In this document: piece by piece, positions 21,301 through 31,490 of the stretch
Layout of the letters: each line of letters starts with the position of its first letter
Position numbering within the stretch: the first letter of the stretch is position 1
From: Datisca glomerata
Taxonomy: Eukaryota; Streptophyta; Magnoliopsida; Cucurbitales; Datiscaceae
Assembly (NCBI GenBank): GCA_003255025.1
Contig: QANY01005609.1
Location: 419,152-483,151, forward strand
Direction of reading: 5' to 3'
DNA: 64,000 bases
Made by a program: the position numbers and the translations under genes
Notes under the pieces: generated by a model
Database searches by the model: none
Seen by the model: only the letters and a program-made list of their open reading frames with translations
Told to the model about the DNA's origin: nothing

Positions 21301-22130
21301 TTATGTTGAACTTGACTTATGCAAGTATCATGACAACAAAAGCTAGACTAATGCATGCTTTAAATGTTGGAAAGTCATGTGTGAATTTCAGAAGAATATC
21401 ATTAAGTGATTCATGCACCTGAATTTGTCAGAACAACTAATGTGGTGCATGTCTATGCATTGTAATTCTTGAACATAAATGTAAAGTAGTGATTTTGAAT
21501 GCATGCATGCTATGCATGATTGTGAACCTTTATAAGAAAATTATATGATGATTTTTAGTCATATCCAACACCCTTTAGAACAATCACTTGGCCTAGGATC
21601 ATGAACTCGCAATGAAGTATCGAGCATACTTTTAGGAAAATGATACATCTTTATTTATTAATTTATGCCCCATTATTTGGCTCCATGTCAGTGGTGAATA
21701 ATTTCTCTGCTTCTCTACTGTACTTCTAATTGGGTAATCCTCCAATTGCGCTTTAACTTTGTCATGCGCATATTGACCTTTCTCGTGATGACTTTTTAGA
21801 TTTTACTTTGCACTCAGATCATCTTTCTTAGTTCCAATTTTTTTTTCAATTAGCTTTCACCTAACCAAGTTTATGCTTCTGAGTTATTTCAAGAGTAATT
21901 AATGATATCTTAGAACTAAGAGGAATACGAAATAATTGAAATAAGGAGAAGATGAAGTATATGTATTTGTCAGCTGAGAAAGAAATAAGGCTCTTCATTG
22001 ATGATGAACAATGTTTGCGAACGATGATTTGAAAAAAAAATGGAAGAAGAATTTCTCCAGTGTTCGAGACAGTTTTTTTTTAACATTTATTTGCCTAACT
22101 TCATTTTTCTCATACTTAGAGCGGTCAAAC
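21301..22130. other. Untranslated 3' region of the Ogre-like element
   Basis: AT-rich, no coding signature on either strand. It lies between the tandem array and the integrase C-terminus. Confidence 0.5.
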
Positions 22131-22134
22131 AAAG

Positions 22135-23435
22135 TACTTCTTAACTACATCAGGATTAACCGTGTGCGATAAATATCTCCATCCATGTTTGTTAGCATGA
22201 GAGCTCCTTCCGAGAAAGCCTTCTTGACAATGAAAGGTCCTTTATAATTTGAGGTTCACTTCCCCTGGTTATCCTTTTGATATGGGAGTATCTTTTTTAA
22301 CACCAAGTCTCTTTCTCAGAAACATCAGGGACGCAATTTTTTGTCATATGTGTGCATCATTTTTCTTTGATATAATTGCCCTCTACATAATGCAGTCAAT
22401 CTTTTTTTCTCGATGAAATTCAATTGCTCATATCGTGTCTGTACCCACTCTGCTTCTTCTAATTTGGCCTCCATTAAGACTCTGAGGGAAGGAATTTCCA
22501 CCTCAATTGGAAGGACCGATTCCATGCCATATACCAAATAGAATAGCGTTGCCCCAGTTGATATTCAGACTGATGTTCGGTACCCATGTAGTGCAAACGG
22601 GAGCATCTCATGCCAATCTTTATAAACCTCCATCATATATCTATGATCCTTTTTATGTTCTTATTGGCAGCTTCCACTGCTCCTTTCATTTTCGGACGAT
22701 AAGGAGATGAATTATGATGCTTAATTTTGAATTGCTCACATAATTCTTTCACCATCCTGTTATTTAAATTTGTCACATTATCTGTGATGATCCTCCCAGG
22801 TAGACCATATCAACAAATTATCTCCTTTTTAATAAACTTAACAACCGCACTTCTGGTTACACTCGAATAAGAACTTGCCTCCACCCATTTGGTAAAATAA
22901 TCTATAGAGACCAAAATGAAATGATGCCTGTTAAAGGCATTGGGTGTGATGGGACCAATAACGTCTATGCCCCACATTGAGAACGGCCAAGGCGCAGCCA
23001 TTACCTGTAAAGGGAATGTGGGTACGTGAATTTTATCCGCATAAATTTGACATTTATGACATTTCTTGGCGTACTTGATGCAGTCAGATTCTAGAGTTAA
23101 CCAATAATATCTTGCTCTCAAGATTTGTTTGGCCATCATATGTCCATTAGCATGAACTCCACAAATTCCTTCGTGAACTTCCTCTATGATTTGATTCGCT
23201 TCCCTTGCATCAACACATCTTAAGAGCACCATATCATGATTTCTTTTGTTGAGTATTTCACCAATAAAAAAGAAACCCACGGACAATTTTCTAATAGTGC
23301 ATTTATATACTGCTTGATGTCGTAATACCACGGTCTTGTGTCTGGCTCTTCTTCAATACTCATACAGTGAGCAGGAAAATATCGCTTCTCAATTTTTATG
23401 GGTTGCACTTCTTCCTTACAGTCTGCGGTGAACAT
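22135..23435 (-). pseudogene. Ogre-like integrase remnant
   Basis: This encodes the DNA-inserting enzyme of the element in pieces. At about 23040-23200 the minus strand has the zinc-binding HHCC module, readable as HEGICGVHANGHMMAK with KKCHKCQ. The catalytic core follows with MWGIDVIGPITP (first Asp, about 22975) and ILVSIDYFTKWVEA (second conserved Asp region, about 22890). The third catalytic region falls where the frame breaks near 22700-22800. The C-terminal part at 22325-22537 gives YGMESVLPIEVEIPSLRVL and ARYEQLN-like sequence, typical of Tat-lineage INT. The 23220-23435 segment links back to the RNase H region. Stops near 22810 and 22540 and shifts make it inactive. Confidence 0.88.
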
Positions 23436-23564
23436 GGATGCTAGAGTTGCCAGTGCAATTTGATTATTCTATCTGGGTATATGGTCAAATGAGATCACTT
23501 CAAAAGTTTGGCTTAGCTTAGTTACATGTTTGTTGTAAGGTACCAACTTGGAGTCTCTAGCTTC

Positions 23565-23984
23565 TCATTCCATGTTTAGTTGTCGCATCACCAATAAAGA
23601 ATCCCCGTACACTCGAAGCTTCCTAATCTTCATATCATAAGCTGCTTGAATTCCCATGGAACATGCCTCATATTCTGCCACATTGTTTGTGCAGTCAAAG
23701 CATAGTTTTACCGTGAATGGAAACAACTTTCCCTCGGGAGATACGAGGATTGCCCCAATTCCATGTCCTACATCATTAGACGCACCATCAAATAACATTG
23801 TCCACAATTCTGGATCCATAGATTCTCCTTCATTTTTTAATATGACTGATATGTTCTCATCAGGAAAATCAAACTTTATAGGCTCATAATCTTGCACTCG
23901 TTGATCTAAAAGATAATCAGCAAGTATACTTCCTTTTATTGATTTTCTCGTGACATAAACAATATTATATTCCGTGAGCAACAT
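23565..23984 (-). pseudogene. Additional (archaeal-type) RNase H plus end of RT-RNase H
   Basis: The first part, residues 1-30 of this 139-codon frame, reads LLTEYNIVYVTRKSIKGSI with ADYLLDQ, the end of the RT-linked RNase H domain. After an acidic linker comes WTMLFDGASNDVGHGIGAIL, then TNNVAEYEACSMGI and RVYGDSLLVMRQL, which is the second RNase H domain carried by Tat/Ogre elements between RT and INT. The Asp, Glu and Asp catalytic positions (in FDGA, AEYEA and GDS) are all still present. The domain is cut at the end of the frame near 23565 before its last part. Confidence 0.88.
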
Positions 23985-23999
23985 TTTTCATTTAGCGAT

Positions 24000-25351
24000 T
24001 CGCCCGAAAAGTGATGGCTTTTCAAAGATATATTTGATTGGATCCATCTTTGAAATTCACCAAGTGGTGTGGTATAACATGTACTATCTAAGACGATGAG
24101 CAACTCAGGCTAATGCACACTACGTTTTCCCCAACATCGAATAATTAGCCTCATAATTTGTGAACATTTTGCTTAAATAGTATATTACTTATTCTTTCCT
24201 TCTAGAGGCATCATGTTGACCAAGTACGCAACCCATGAATTTTTTTGTCACTGTAAGATACAAAATGAGTGGACGTCCTGGAGTTGGAGAAACAAGTATA
24301 GGCGGATTTTGTAAGTATTGATTGATCTTCTCAAAAGCAATTTTACAATCATCATTCCATCCTTCTGTATCACTTTTGCGAAGAAGTTTAAAGATAGGTT
24401 CACAAGTTGCAGTTAGCTGTGAGATGAACCGGGCTATGTAATTTAATCTCCCTAAGAAACCTCGAACTTCCTTTTGAGTTTGAGGTGGCGGCATATCAAT
24501 GATGGCTCGAACCTTGTCAGGGTCAACTTTTATTCCTTCCTTGCTCACGACAATACCAAGTAGTTTCCCTGAAGACGTTGCGAATGTACACTTTGTCGGT
24601 TTAAGCTTTAACTGGAACTTTCTCAATCGTCCAAATAGTTTTCGCAGAGTGATCGTATGATCTTCCCCTTGACGAGATTTGGCAATCATATCATCAACGT
24701 ACACTTCGATTTCTTTATGCATCATATCATGAAAAAGTGTTACCATTGTCCGCTGGTAAGTCGCTCATGCAATCTTCAAACCAAATGTCATGACCTTATA
24801 ACAAAATGTACCCCACAAAGCTATAAAGTCATCTTTTCACGGTCTTCAGGAGCCATTTTGATTTGGTTATACCCTGAAAAACCATCCATGAAATAGAAGG
24901 TTGAATGTCCTGTGGTGTTATCTACTAAGACATCGATATGGGGTAATGGAAAATTATCCTTGGGGCTTGCCCGATTTAAGTCTCTATAATCGACGCACAC
25001 CCTTACTTTCCCATTTTTCTTCAGCACTAGGACTATGTTAGCAACCCATTCAAGGTATTTTACTACTTCTAGAAAACCCGCATCTACTTTCTTTTTAACT
25101 TCTTCTTTGATCTGTACCAGCATGCTTGGTTTCATTTTTCATAACTTTTGTCGCACTGGTTTACTTTCGGGCATAAGTGGCAAATGATGAACCACAATAT
25201 CAATGTCTAGACCTGACATATCTTGGTAAGACCATGCAAAGACGTCAATATACTCTTTGAGTAAGTCAATTAATTCTCGGTGGCCTTGGATTGTCGTAGA
25301 AGTGCCAATTTGGACCTCTTTCGTCTCTCCCTCCAATCCTAAATTTATCAC
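24000..25351 (-). pseudogene. Ogre-like reverse transcriptase remnant
   Basis: Three minus-strand stretches together cover the RT. At 25139-25351 the pre-RT block has HRELIDLLKEYIDVFAWSY with HHLPLMPESKPVRQ. At 24821-25135 the fingers and palm have KKNGKVRVCVDYRDLNRA with the usual PKDNFPLPHIDVLVDNT and FMDGFSGYNQIKM, including the first catalytic Asp. At 24189-24746 the YVDDMIAKS box carries the remaining catalytic Asp pair, followed by GIVVSKEGIKVDPDKVRAI and GFLGRLNYIARFISQL. Stop codons or shifts separate the three parts at about 25137, 24780 and 24185. Length and order are normal for gypsy RT. Confidence 0.93.
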
Positions 25352-25356
25352 CTCCG

Positions 25357-25611
25357 TTACTCTTGATATGGTTGAGTTATTTTTTCATCCCCCTCTACCA
25401 TTCTTAACATTTCCGGAGATGGTTCAAAATTATCCTCGTCACTTTCATCTGACTCTATGCTAAGAATGAGATTGTCAAAGTTGTTGCTTATGCTCTTATT
25501 TTCAAAATCACCGTTCTCGAACCTGAATCGGATTATTGGATGAAAAGAAGGTGAAAAAAAAAATACAATGCATGAGTATGAACAACATTTCAAAATTGAA
25601 AAGGCAGACAT
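25357..25611 (-). pseudogene. Acidic pre-RT linker after a possible intron acceptor
   Basis: The minus-strand frame gives IESDESDEDNFEPSPEMLRMV, an acidic linker commonly found just before RT in plant Tat elements. Before it (rc of about 25524-25575) lies a strong pyrimidine tract with CCGATTCAG, which could be a 3' splice site. Ogre elements are known for an intron between protease and RT. The donor was not identified, so the intron is an inference. Confidence 0.5.
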
Positions 25612-26039
25612 AAAAGGAAGAAAAAAAGAACTGGAATTATATTTATCATCAGCAAAAGGAGATGAAACAAGTTTTTAGATTTTCATTCAAAGAGATGACA
25701 TGAAATAGACTAGAACATAGGCTCATAACAATGAAATTCCTAAGGCATTGGGTAGAATCATTAGAATTTTGGCATGAACACATTACTCTTGAAAATTCTC
25801 GAGAAGCACTGGTAGCTCGATGATGTCCCAATTCTTAAGCTCATGATCTGAATCGTGTCGAGAAACCTACTCCTCTGTACTTGAACTTGATGATTTTCCC
25901 AAGATTGCGGATATTGAAAGTTAGGCGATATCATCTTTAAGGTTGTACTGCTCTACTATAACTGGTTTTTCGAATGAAATTTCCCCACCTCTAAAGGATT
26001 TAGAAATATGATGTATGATCTCCATTTCCATATCGAATT

Positions 26040-26363
26040 CCCTATTTCGAGCCTAGCAATCATCTTTTCTTTTTTTTGAGCTTTTACTCTCCTTCTATCA
26101 GCCTTGGTTGGTCTATATCCAAGCATAAACCTTTGTTCATTCTTGTCCTACTCGATTAACTTATTAATGCCTTGATGCTTACCCCTGAATCCTTTGCCTG
26201 GCTTGTATCCCCCTTTTATCATCAACTTTGTCACCATCTGAGATGCTTTTGATAAGCTTGATATTGGAGTGAGTTTCCCACTAGCAACAAATGTAGTGTT
26301 CGCAATCTCAAATGATCGAAATGAGCACTCCACTGTTTCTTCTGTCGCCTTAACATACGGCAT
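26040..26363 (-). pseudogene. G-patch-like segment between protease and RT
   Basis: The minus strand reads MVTKLMIKGGYKPGKGFRG, then MLGYRPTKADRRRVKAQKK after a stop near 26146. The GYxPGKGLG-like motif resembles the G-patch-type insert seen in this position in many plant Tat/gypsy polyproteins. Here the second conserved Gly-Leu has become Phe-Arg. Its role in these elements is not established. The frame is separated from the protease ORF by a stop near 26390. Confidence 0.6.
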
Positions 26364-26390
26364 GGTAGCTGGCTTAGATACTAGTAAATC

Positions 26391-28091
26391 CTATTCCCCA
26401 TATAAACAAATGAGTTTATGATCCATTATAAATTTTAGCTTATGATGTAATGAAGACGGTACTGCCCGGGCATATTGAATCCATGGTCGACCTAAAAGAA
26501 AACTATATGCTGGATTTATGTCCATCACTTGGAAAACAATATTGAATAGGCATGGCCTGATTCGAATTTGTATCTCTATGTCTCCGACTACTTCTCTTCG
26601 GGTACCGTCGAATGCTCTTACTATCATCATGTTCGGTCGCATATGTGTTGCATCCACAGGGAGCTTTGCTAGTGTGGATCTTGGCATTACATTTAGAGAC
26701 GAGCCATTATCAATCAATACTTTTACGACAACATAATCCCCACATTTAACGGATATATGTAGAGCTCTGGTGTGTCCGGTACCATTGGCAGGGATTTCAT
26801 CATCTGTGAAAGTGATAAAATTTGGTGCGATAATATTTCCCATAATTCCACTCAACTTCTCCACAGTAATGTCATGATAGACATATGCTTGATTCAAAGC
26901 CTTCAATAATGCTTGGCGATGTGGTTCAGAATTCAGAAAGAGTGACAGTAAACATATGCGAGCAGGTAAGCAATTAAGTTGTTCTATCACCTTATACTCG
27001 CTTTGCTTGATGAGCTTCAAAAATTCACATACTTCTTCTTCAGACACTGCTCTTTCTTTCTCCATAACTCTTATTATATCTGGGCCTATCACTTGGCCGC
27101 CATACATTTCTCCTTGAAATTCATGACCATTGTCGCCTTCTTTGGCCTTCCCTTTCCTTTGTCTTTCAAACTCATCGCTTTTATCCGTTTTTAAAACTTC
27201 TGGCGTGTAGCATCTGCCACTCCTCGTCATCCCACCTACTCCTGAAATATTAGTTATGGGGAGATCAAGGTCAGACAGATTTAGCTCTTGAGTTTTGTCG
27301 TTACCGCTTGTAATAACCTCATATCCGTACATCCATGGTACTGCTCTTGAATCTTTATAAGCAAACGCACCCGGTATTTGAATGGTGATAGGCATCGGAG
27401 CATAAGACGTAGTGGTGTGAGTTGACCTTTCCTCGTAATGTATTGTGAGAGGTTTTGGGATATAGGACGACATTTCAACATTAACTTCAGATGATTTTTT
27501 AGTTATCATGAGGACTAGAGAGTCATCTTCTTGGTATTCCCTTTCTCCTTTATGACTTATTGTAAGTATCTTTGCATCCAAAAACTTTTGCACTTCCATT
27601 TTAAAATCAGCACATTCCTCAATTGTATGCCCCGTCACATTCTTATGAAACAAACAATCGAAGTCATGCATATGCTCCCTAGAAACACTCTCATCCTCTG
27701 AGCGCGTTGGGTAGGTGTACCTTGCTCTAAAAAGAAGATGGAAAAGTGTTTCCATTGACATGCTCACATCTTCCACGTCCCTCTTTCCATATGAAAAATA
27801 TTCCTCAATTGCATTTACGGCAGGATTCCCATGATTTAGTAGAGGGTTGGAATTGATATCTGGATTCACATTAGCCTTTTTGAAATTCAACCATCCAGCC
27901 TTAATCAGTGCATGTACTTTACTTTTTAATGTCGTGTGATTCTCAGTCGAATGTCCCATTGGCCCAACATGATAATCACAGCGAGCAGTCGAATAATACC
28001 ACCTTGGGTATAGTGGTTGTAGAGGTTCATAAAGCATTGGCACCAATTGATTATTCCGTATCAATTGAGGTAAGAGTTCTGTATATGACAT
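26391..28091 (-). pseudogene. Gag C-terminal part and aspartic protease, 566 codons
   Basis: This is the longest open frame in the window. Residues 1-75 (LVPMLYEPLQPLYPRWY, CDYHVGPMGHSTENHTTL) hold the zinc-knuckle-like C-x-H region of Tat Gag. Residues about 125-180 carry a second similar segment (CLFHKNVTGHTIEECADFK). After a charged linker, residues about 450-560 form the aspartic protease: ALHISVKCGDYVVVKVLIDNGSS, with the catalytic triplet as D-N-G (usual in this lineage in place of D-T/S-G), then LGRPWI near residue 535. The frame is open from ATG 28091 to its stop, while neighbours on both sides are broken. In an intact element it would continue from the upstream Gag and into the G-patch-like segment. 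Confidence 0.9.
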
Positions 28092-28373
28092 GGGGATTGG
28101 ATCATATTGGATAGAACATTGATTATTTCTATTTCCCCTCAGAGGCTGATCAGCCTGACCAACATTTTGCTAGAGAGTCGGTGGCCTGAAACCCGGTCTC
28201 GGGTTGTTTTGAAATGTTGATTGTTGAGAGTGATAATTGTATGAAATTTGTAAGGTATTTGCCACATATGATGTCATAGATTTGGGCCCCTCACTATACT
28301 TTGAAAATTCTGATCCCGGGTTCACAGCTTGTGATAGGTACCCAGAATTGATCATCTGTACATCCCCTTCTTT

Positions 28374-29439
28374 TCACTTCAGTGGAGGCCCTTTTTTTAC
28401 TGATGATGTATCTGATACGATTTCCAAAATTCTTTCATTCTTTATCCCGTACTCAATCCTTTCACCGATCATTATGATGTCAGAGAAATTGTTTGAAGCA
28501 TTTCCAATCATCCTGTCATAGAATGGAGGTCTCAAGGTATTAATAAACATTCCAGCCATCTCCTTGTCTGACAATGGGGGGTGTACCTGAGCAGCTAATT
28601 CCCTCCACCTTTGTGCATATCATTTGTAAGTCCAAACGATCAGAGGCTATGTCTATGTTGTACTTATATTGTCTTAAAAAAGCATCTGCTAGATCTTTCC
28701 ACCTCTGAAAATGTTAGTTATCCAATTGGATATACCAACAAGATGTGGCCCCCATTAGGCTATCTTGAAAGAAATGAATCAGCAACTTATCATCATTTGC
28801 ACAAGCAGCCATTTTTCTGCAGTACATAATAAGGTGGCTTCTGGAGCATGTACTACCATCATATTTTTCAAACTCAGGTAGTTTGAATTTATGTGGGATG
28901 TTCACATCAGGGACCAAACATAATTGGGTGGCATCAATGGTACCGTATACATCAGATCCTTCAATAACACGTAATCTCTCCTCTAGAAAGTCCAATTTGT
29001 CTTTCGATCGTGAGTCGTCACTTGGCTTGGTAATAGGCTTATGCATCTTTGGGTAATCAACATCAGTTATGATGATTGGCTCATTAGAGAGTTCACTTTA
29101 TGGAGTGAAAGCTTGGTTGTGACCACATGCCATTGCGGATGGGTTGTACCCAGTTTTCCCTGTCTGCATTGTTTCCTGGACATTTGGAAAGGATGATGTT
29201 GGATATTTATTGGTGGTGAAGTATGTGAAACTGGTCAACCTGATGACGTTGATAGGTTGGAGTGAACCCAGAAGGGTAAAGTGGAGTATCGTTTGGCAGT
29301 TGATTTTGTGAAGATTTTCAAAACAGGCATTTCCCTTACTTGCGGCGAGGAGTTCGAGGACTTTAGCCATTTCCTCTTTTAGCTCCCTAATATCTTCCTT
29401 CATTTCCTCTCGCGATTGCTCTCTTTCTTGCTCATCCAT
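28374..29439 (-). pseudogene. Gag N-terminal and capsid part of the Ogre-like element
   Basis: Three minus-strand pieces form Gag. At 29098-29439 there is an acidic, probably coiled-coil start (MDEQEREQSREEMKEDIREL, KEEMAKVLELLA). At 28714-29046 come EERLRVIEGSDVYGTIDATQ, VNIPHKFKLPEFEKYDG and HFFQDSLMGAT, the capsid N-terminal signature of Tat-type Gag. At 28374-28574 the block EMAGMFINTLRPPFYDRMIG is the capsid C-terminal part. Stops near 28700, 28600 and 29090 interrupt it. It is followed on the same strand by the Gag-C/protease frame. Confidence 0.88.
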
Positions 29440-29699
29440 GACCCTAACTTGAGCTCGAATTCGATAGGGATGTCAAAGTTGTCGGGCTATCTTTGGAAAA
29501 TTTCTTTAAAATAAATAAAAATAAAGCAATGAGATGTAGTTTTTTGCTAATAAAAAGAAGAAATAATGAGAGTAAATTTATGCATGGAAATGATACTGCG
29601 CAAAGTAAAAGTTCTAAAGTGATCAATTTCATTCAATTAGTAGAGCCATCCACTACATTTGAGTATGTAGAAGTCAATTATATTACTTCATGATATGAG

Positions 29700-30690
29700 T
29701 TCATACAAAATGACCAAAATGACCCAAATCCCGATTGACTTCTTCCAAAAACTTAGACAAGTTCTCCCCATTATGATGGATGGGCAATAAATTTCTCTTA
29801 AAAAATGAAGCTTGTTCAGCCAAATTGCCCGCTCTCACAATTATGTCTTTAAGCCATTCCACAGCTTGCCCAGATCATTGTCGAATCGAGTTGTACTCTT
29901 GTTATAGCAACTGATAATCATACCTCAGTATATCAACATTAGCATCATTGTTTCTTGCCAACTTCTCTGCCACGTTCTGATAAGCTCTAACTTGGTGCTC
30001 AATGCTTGCCATGACTTTCAATAATTCTTCAGAATCATTTGTTGACTCGGTCTTCTTAACTTTCTGATTCTCTAAATCAACCTGTAAATTTTCAACGATT
30101 CGTCATAATGCGTCATATTGCTCCTCTAACTCGACGATGTACGCATTTTTCTTATCAACAGTTCCCTTCACCTCTTCTAGAATGTCTCGCACCAGCTTAT
30201 TTTCCTCTCCAACTTCACGATTGATCTTCTTGTTCATAGATTACCCCTAGCAAGTTCGCATTGTCTTCCACCATCATTCTAATTTTGTTGCTCAATTGGC
30301 GAGTGTCAGTTCCCAACTCTGAGTTTTTTCGCTTCAGATATGCCCGATCCTTATTTCTCAACTCTTTGAGTCATTCTTCAGCTTTGATTCTGTGTTTCTC
30401 AGACAAATTCGCCTCGATTGCCAGTTGTCTGTTTTCTTCCAAGAAGGCTAGAACTTTTTGCCGCTCCTCATAGAACTCATCTAGCTCCTCCTTTTTAGCA
30501 ATCTTTTAATGAACTTCCAGTGATTTGGCTTATGGTACATCCTCAACTGGTAAGGCAATAGTTACTTTGTTTCTACTCTCAAGCCATGCTTCATACTCCT
30601 TTGTGCAGTTCATGCGATTCTTCTCATTGCGCATCCTTCTTGTTAATTTCCAAGCTCTAATTAGCTACTGCAGTTTTTGTTCAATTTCTT
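29700..30690 (-). pseudogene. Coiled-coil C-terminal part of ORF1, decayed
   Basis: No frame reaches 70 codons on the coding strand, but the minus strand at 29930-30240 reads as an almost unbroken helical, charge-rich sequence (NREVGEENKLVRDILEEV, DKKNAYIVELEEQYDAL, stop, VENLQVDLENQK) typical of a coiled coil. It follows the ORF1 globular part in the same orientation. It is interrupted by at least three stops. ORF1 proteins of Ogre-like elements have unknown function. Confidence 0.55.
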
Positions 30691-30699
30691 GAGAATCGT

Positions 30700-31430
30700 A
30701 ACTAACTTCAATATCCTTCAATGCACGTGGTGGGGACAAACTGTCTCATGTATAATTGACGGAGTGCCATTAGCGGAGCATAACTAGTACAATCCCATGG
30801 TCCCGGGAGTGGAACCCATTGAAAATCACCACATTTGTAGATCATTGGTGTTAACGGCATCCAATGGGCTTTCCAAATAACATCGTCATCTTTCAACTTG
30901 GATAGGTATGAGAGCCAAGCCCCTTTGTGAGAAACTGCAGATTCCATTTGGCCATTCCAAATTCTGCAATAGGGATCCTCTTCTTCATCCATGAACTTGA
31001 TAACTTAACTTAAGGACATTTGAAATCTAGCGGACATCTTAGATGGCTGAGAATCCAAATACACAAAAGAGTTGAAGAGCCGATGAACTTTCCTTTTCCA
31101 GACACTCGGATGTGATTCAAAGAACGGATAGTCTCAGAGAGAATTGAGATAACAGGGTTAACACCATGTTCGACTTGAAGGAACATTTTTATCACTTTAT
31201 CATCCATATAACCTTGAATCTTTGAAATAACACGGTGCCGTAAATACACAGAGCATAAAGAGTCATGCCCTTATCCTCCTTCAAGAAATTTTGAGTGAGA
31301 TCTAGGAGGTAATCCAATGGCACACACTCATTTCCCCCTTTTATTTTCAACCTTTTCTCAGTCTTAGACGCATGGACAATACCCAAGAGCTTAGACAAAG
31401 ATCTCTTCAACGTGAGCTTTTTGTCATAGT
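30700..31430 (-). pseudogene. Ogre ORF1, DUF7745/plant-mobile-like domain remnant
   Basis: Three overlapping minus-strand frames represent one domain broken by frameshifts. At 31192-31410 the N-part has ECVPLDYLLDLTQNFLKE with MTLYALCIYGTVLF. At 31010-31249 the middle has NPVISILSETIRSLNHIR and GKFIGSSTLLCIWILSHL. At 30708-30992 the end has VIWKAHWMPLTPMIYKCGDF with WVPLPGPWDCTSYAPLMALR and RQFVPTTC. This pattern matches the plant domain annotated as DUF7745, often found 5' of Gag in Ogre-like elements and also as free host genes. It sits between the 5' LTR and Gag, which supports ORF1 of this element. Its biochemical role is unknown. Confidence 0.75.
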
Positions 31431-31490
31431 TATAAACTTTGTCTGCATTTTACAACGGGACATTCAATAGTGCTTGATTCGGGAGTCATT

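Noticed and set aside
26518..28521. Plus-strand ORFs across the Gag/protease region
   Set aside because: They are antisense shadows of the minus-strand Ogre-like Gag-protease frame.
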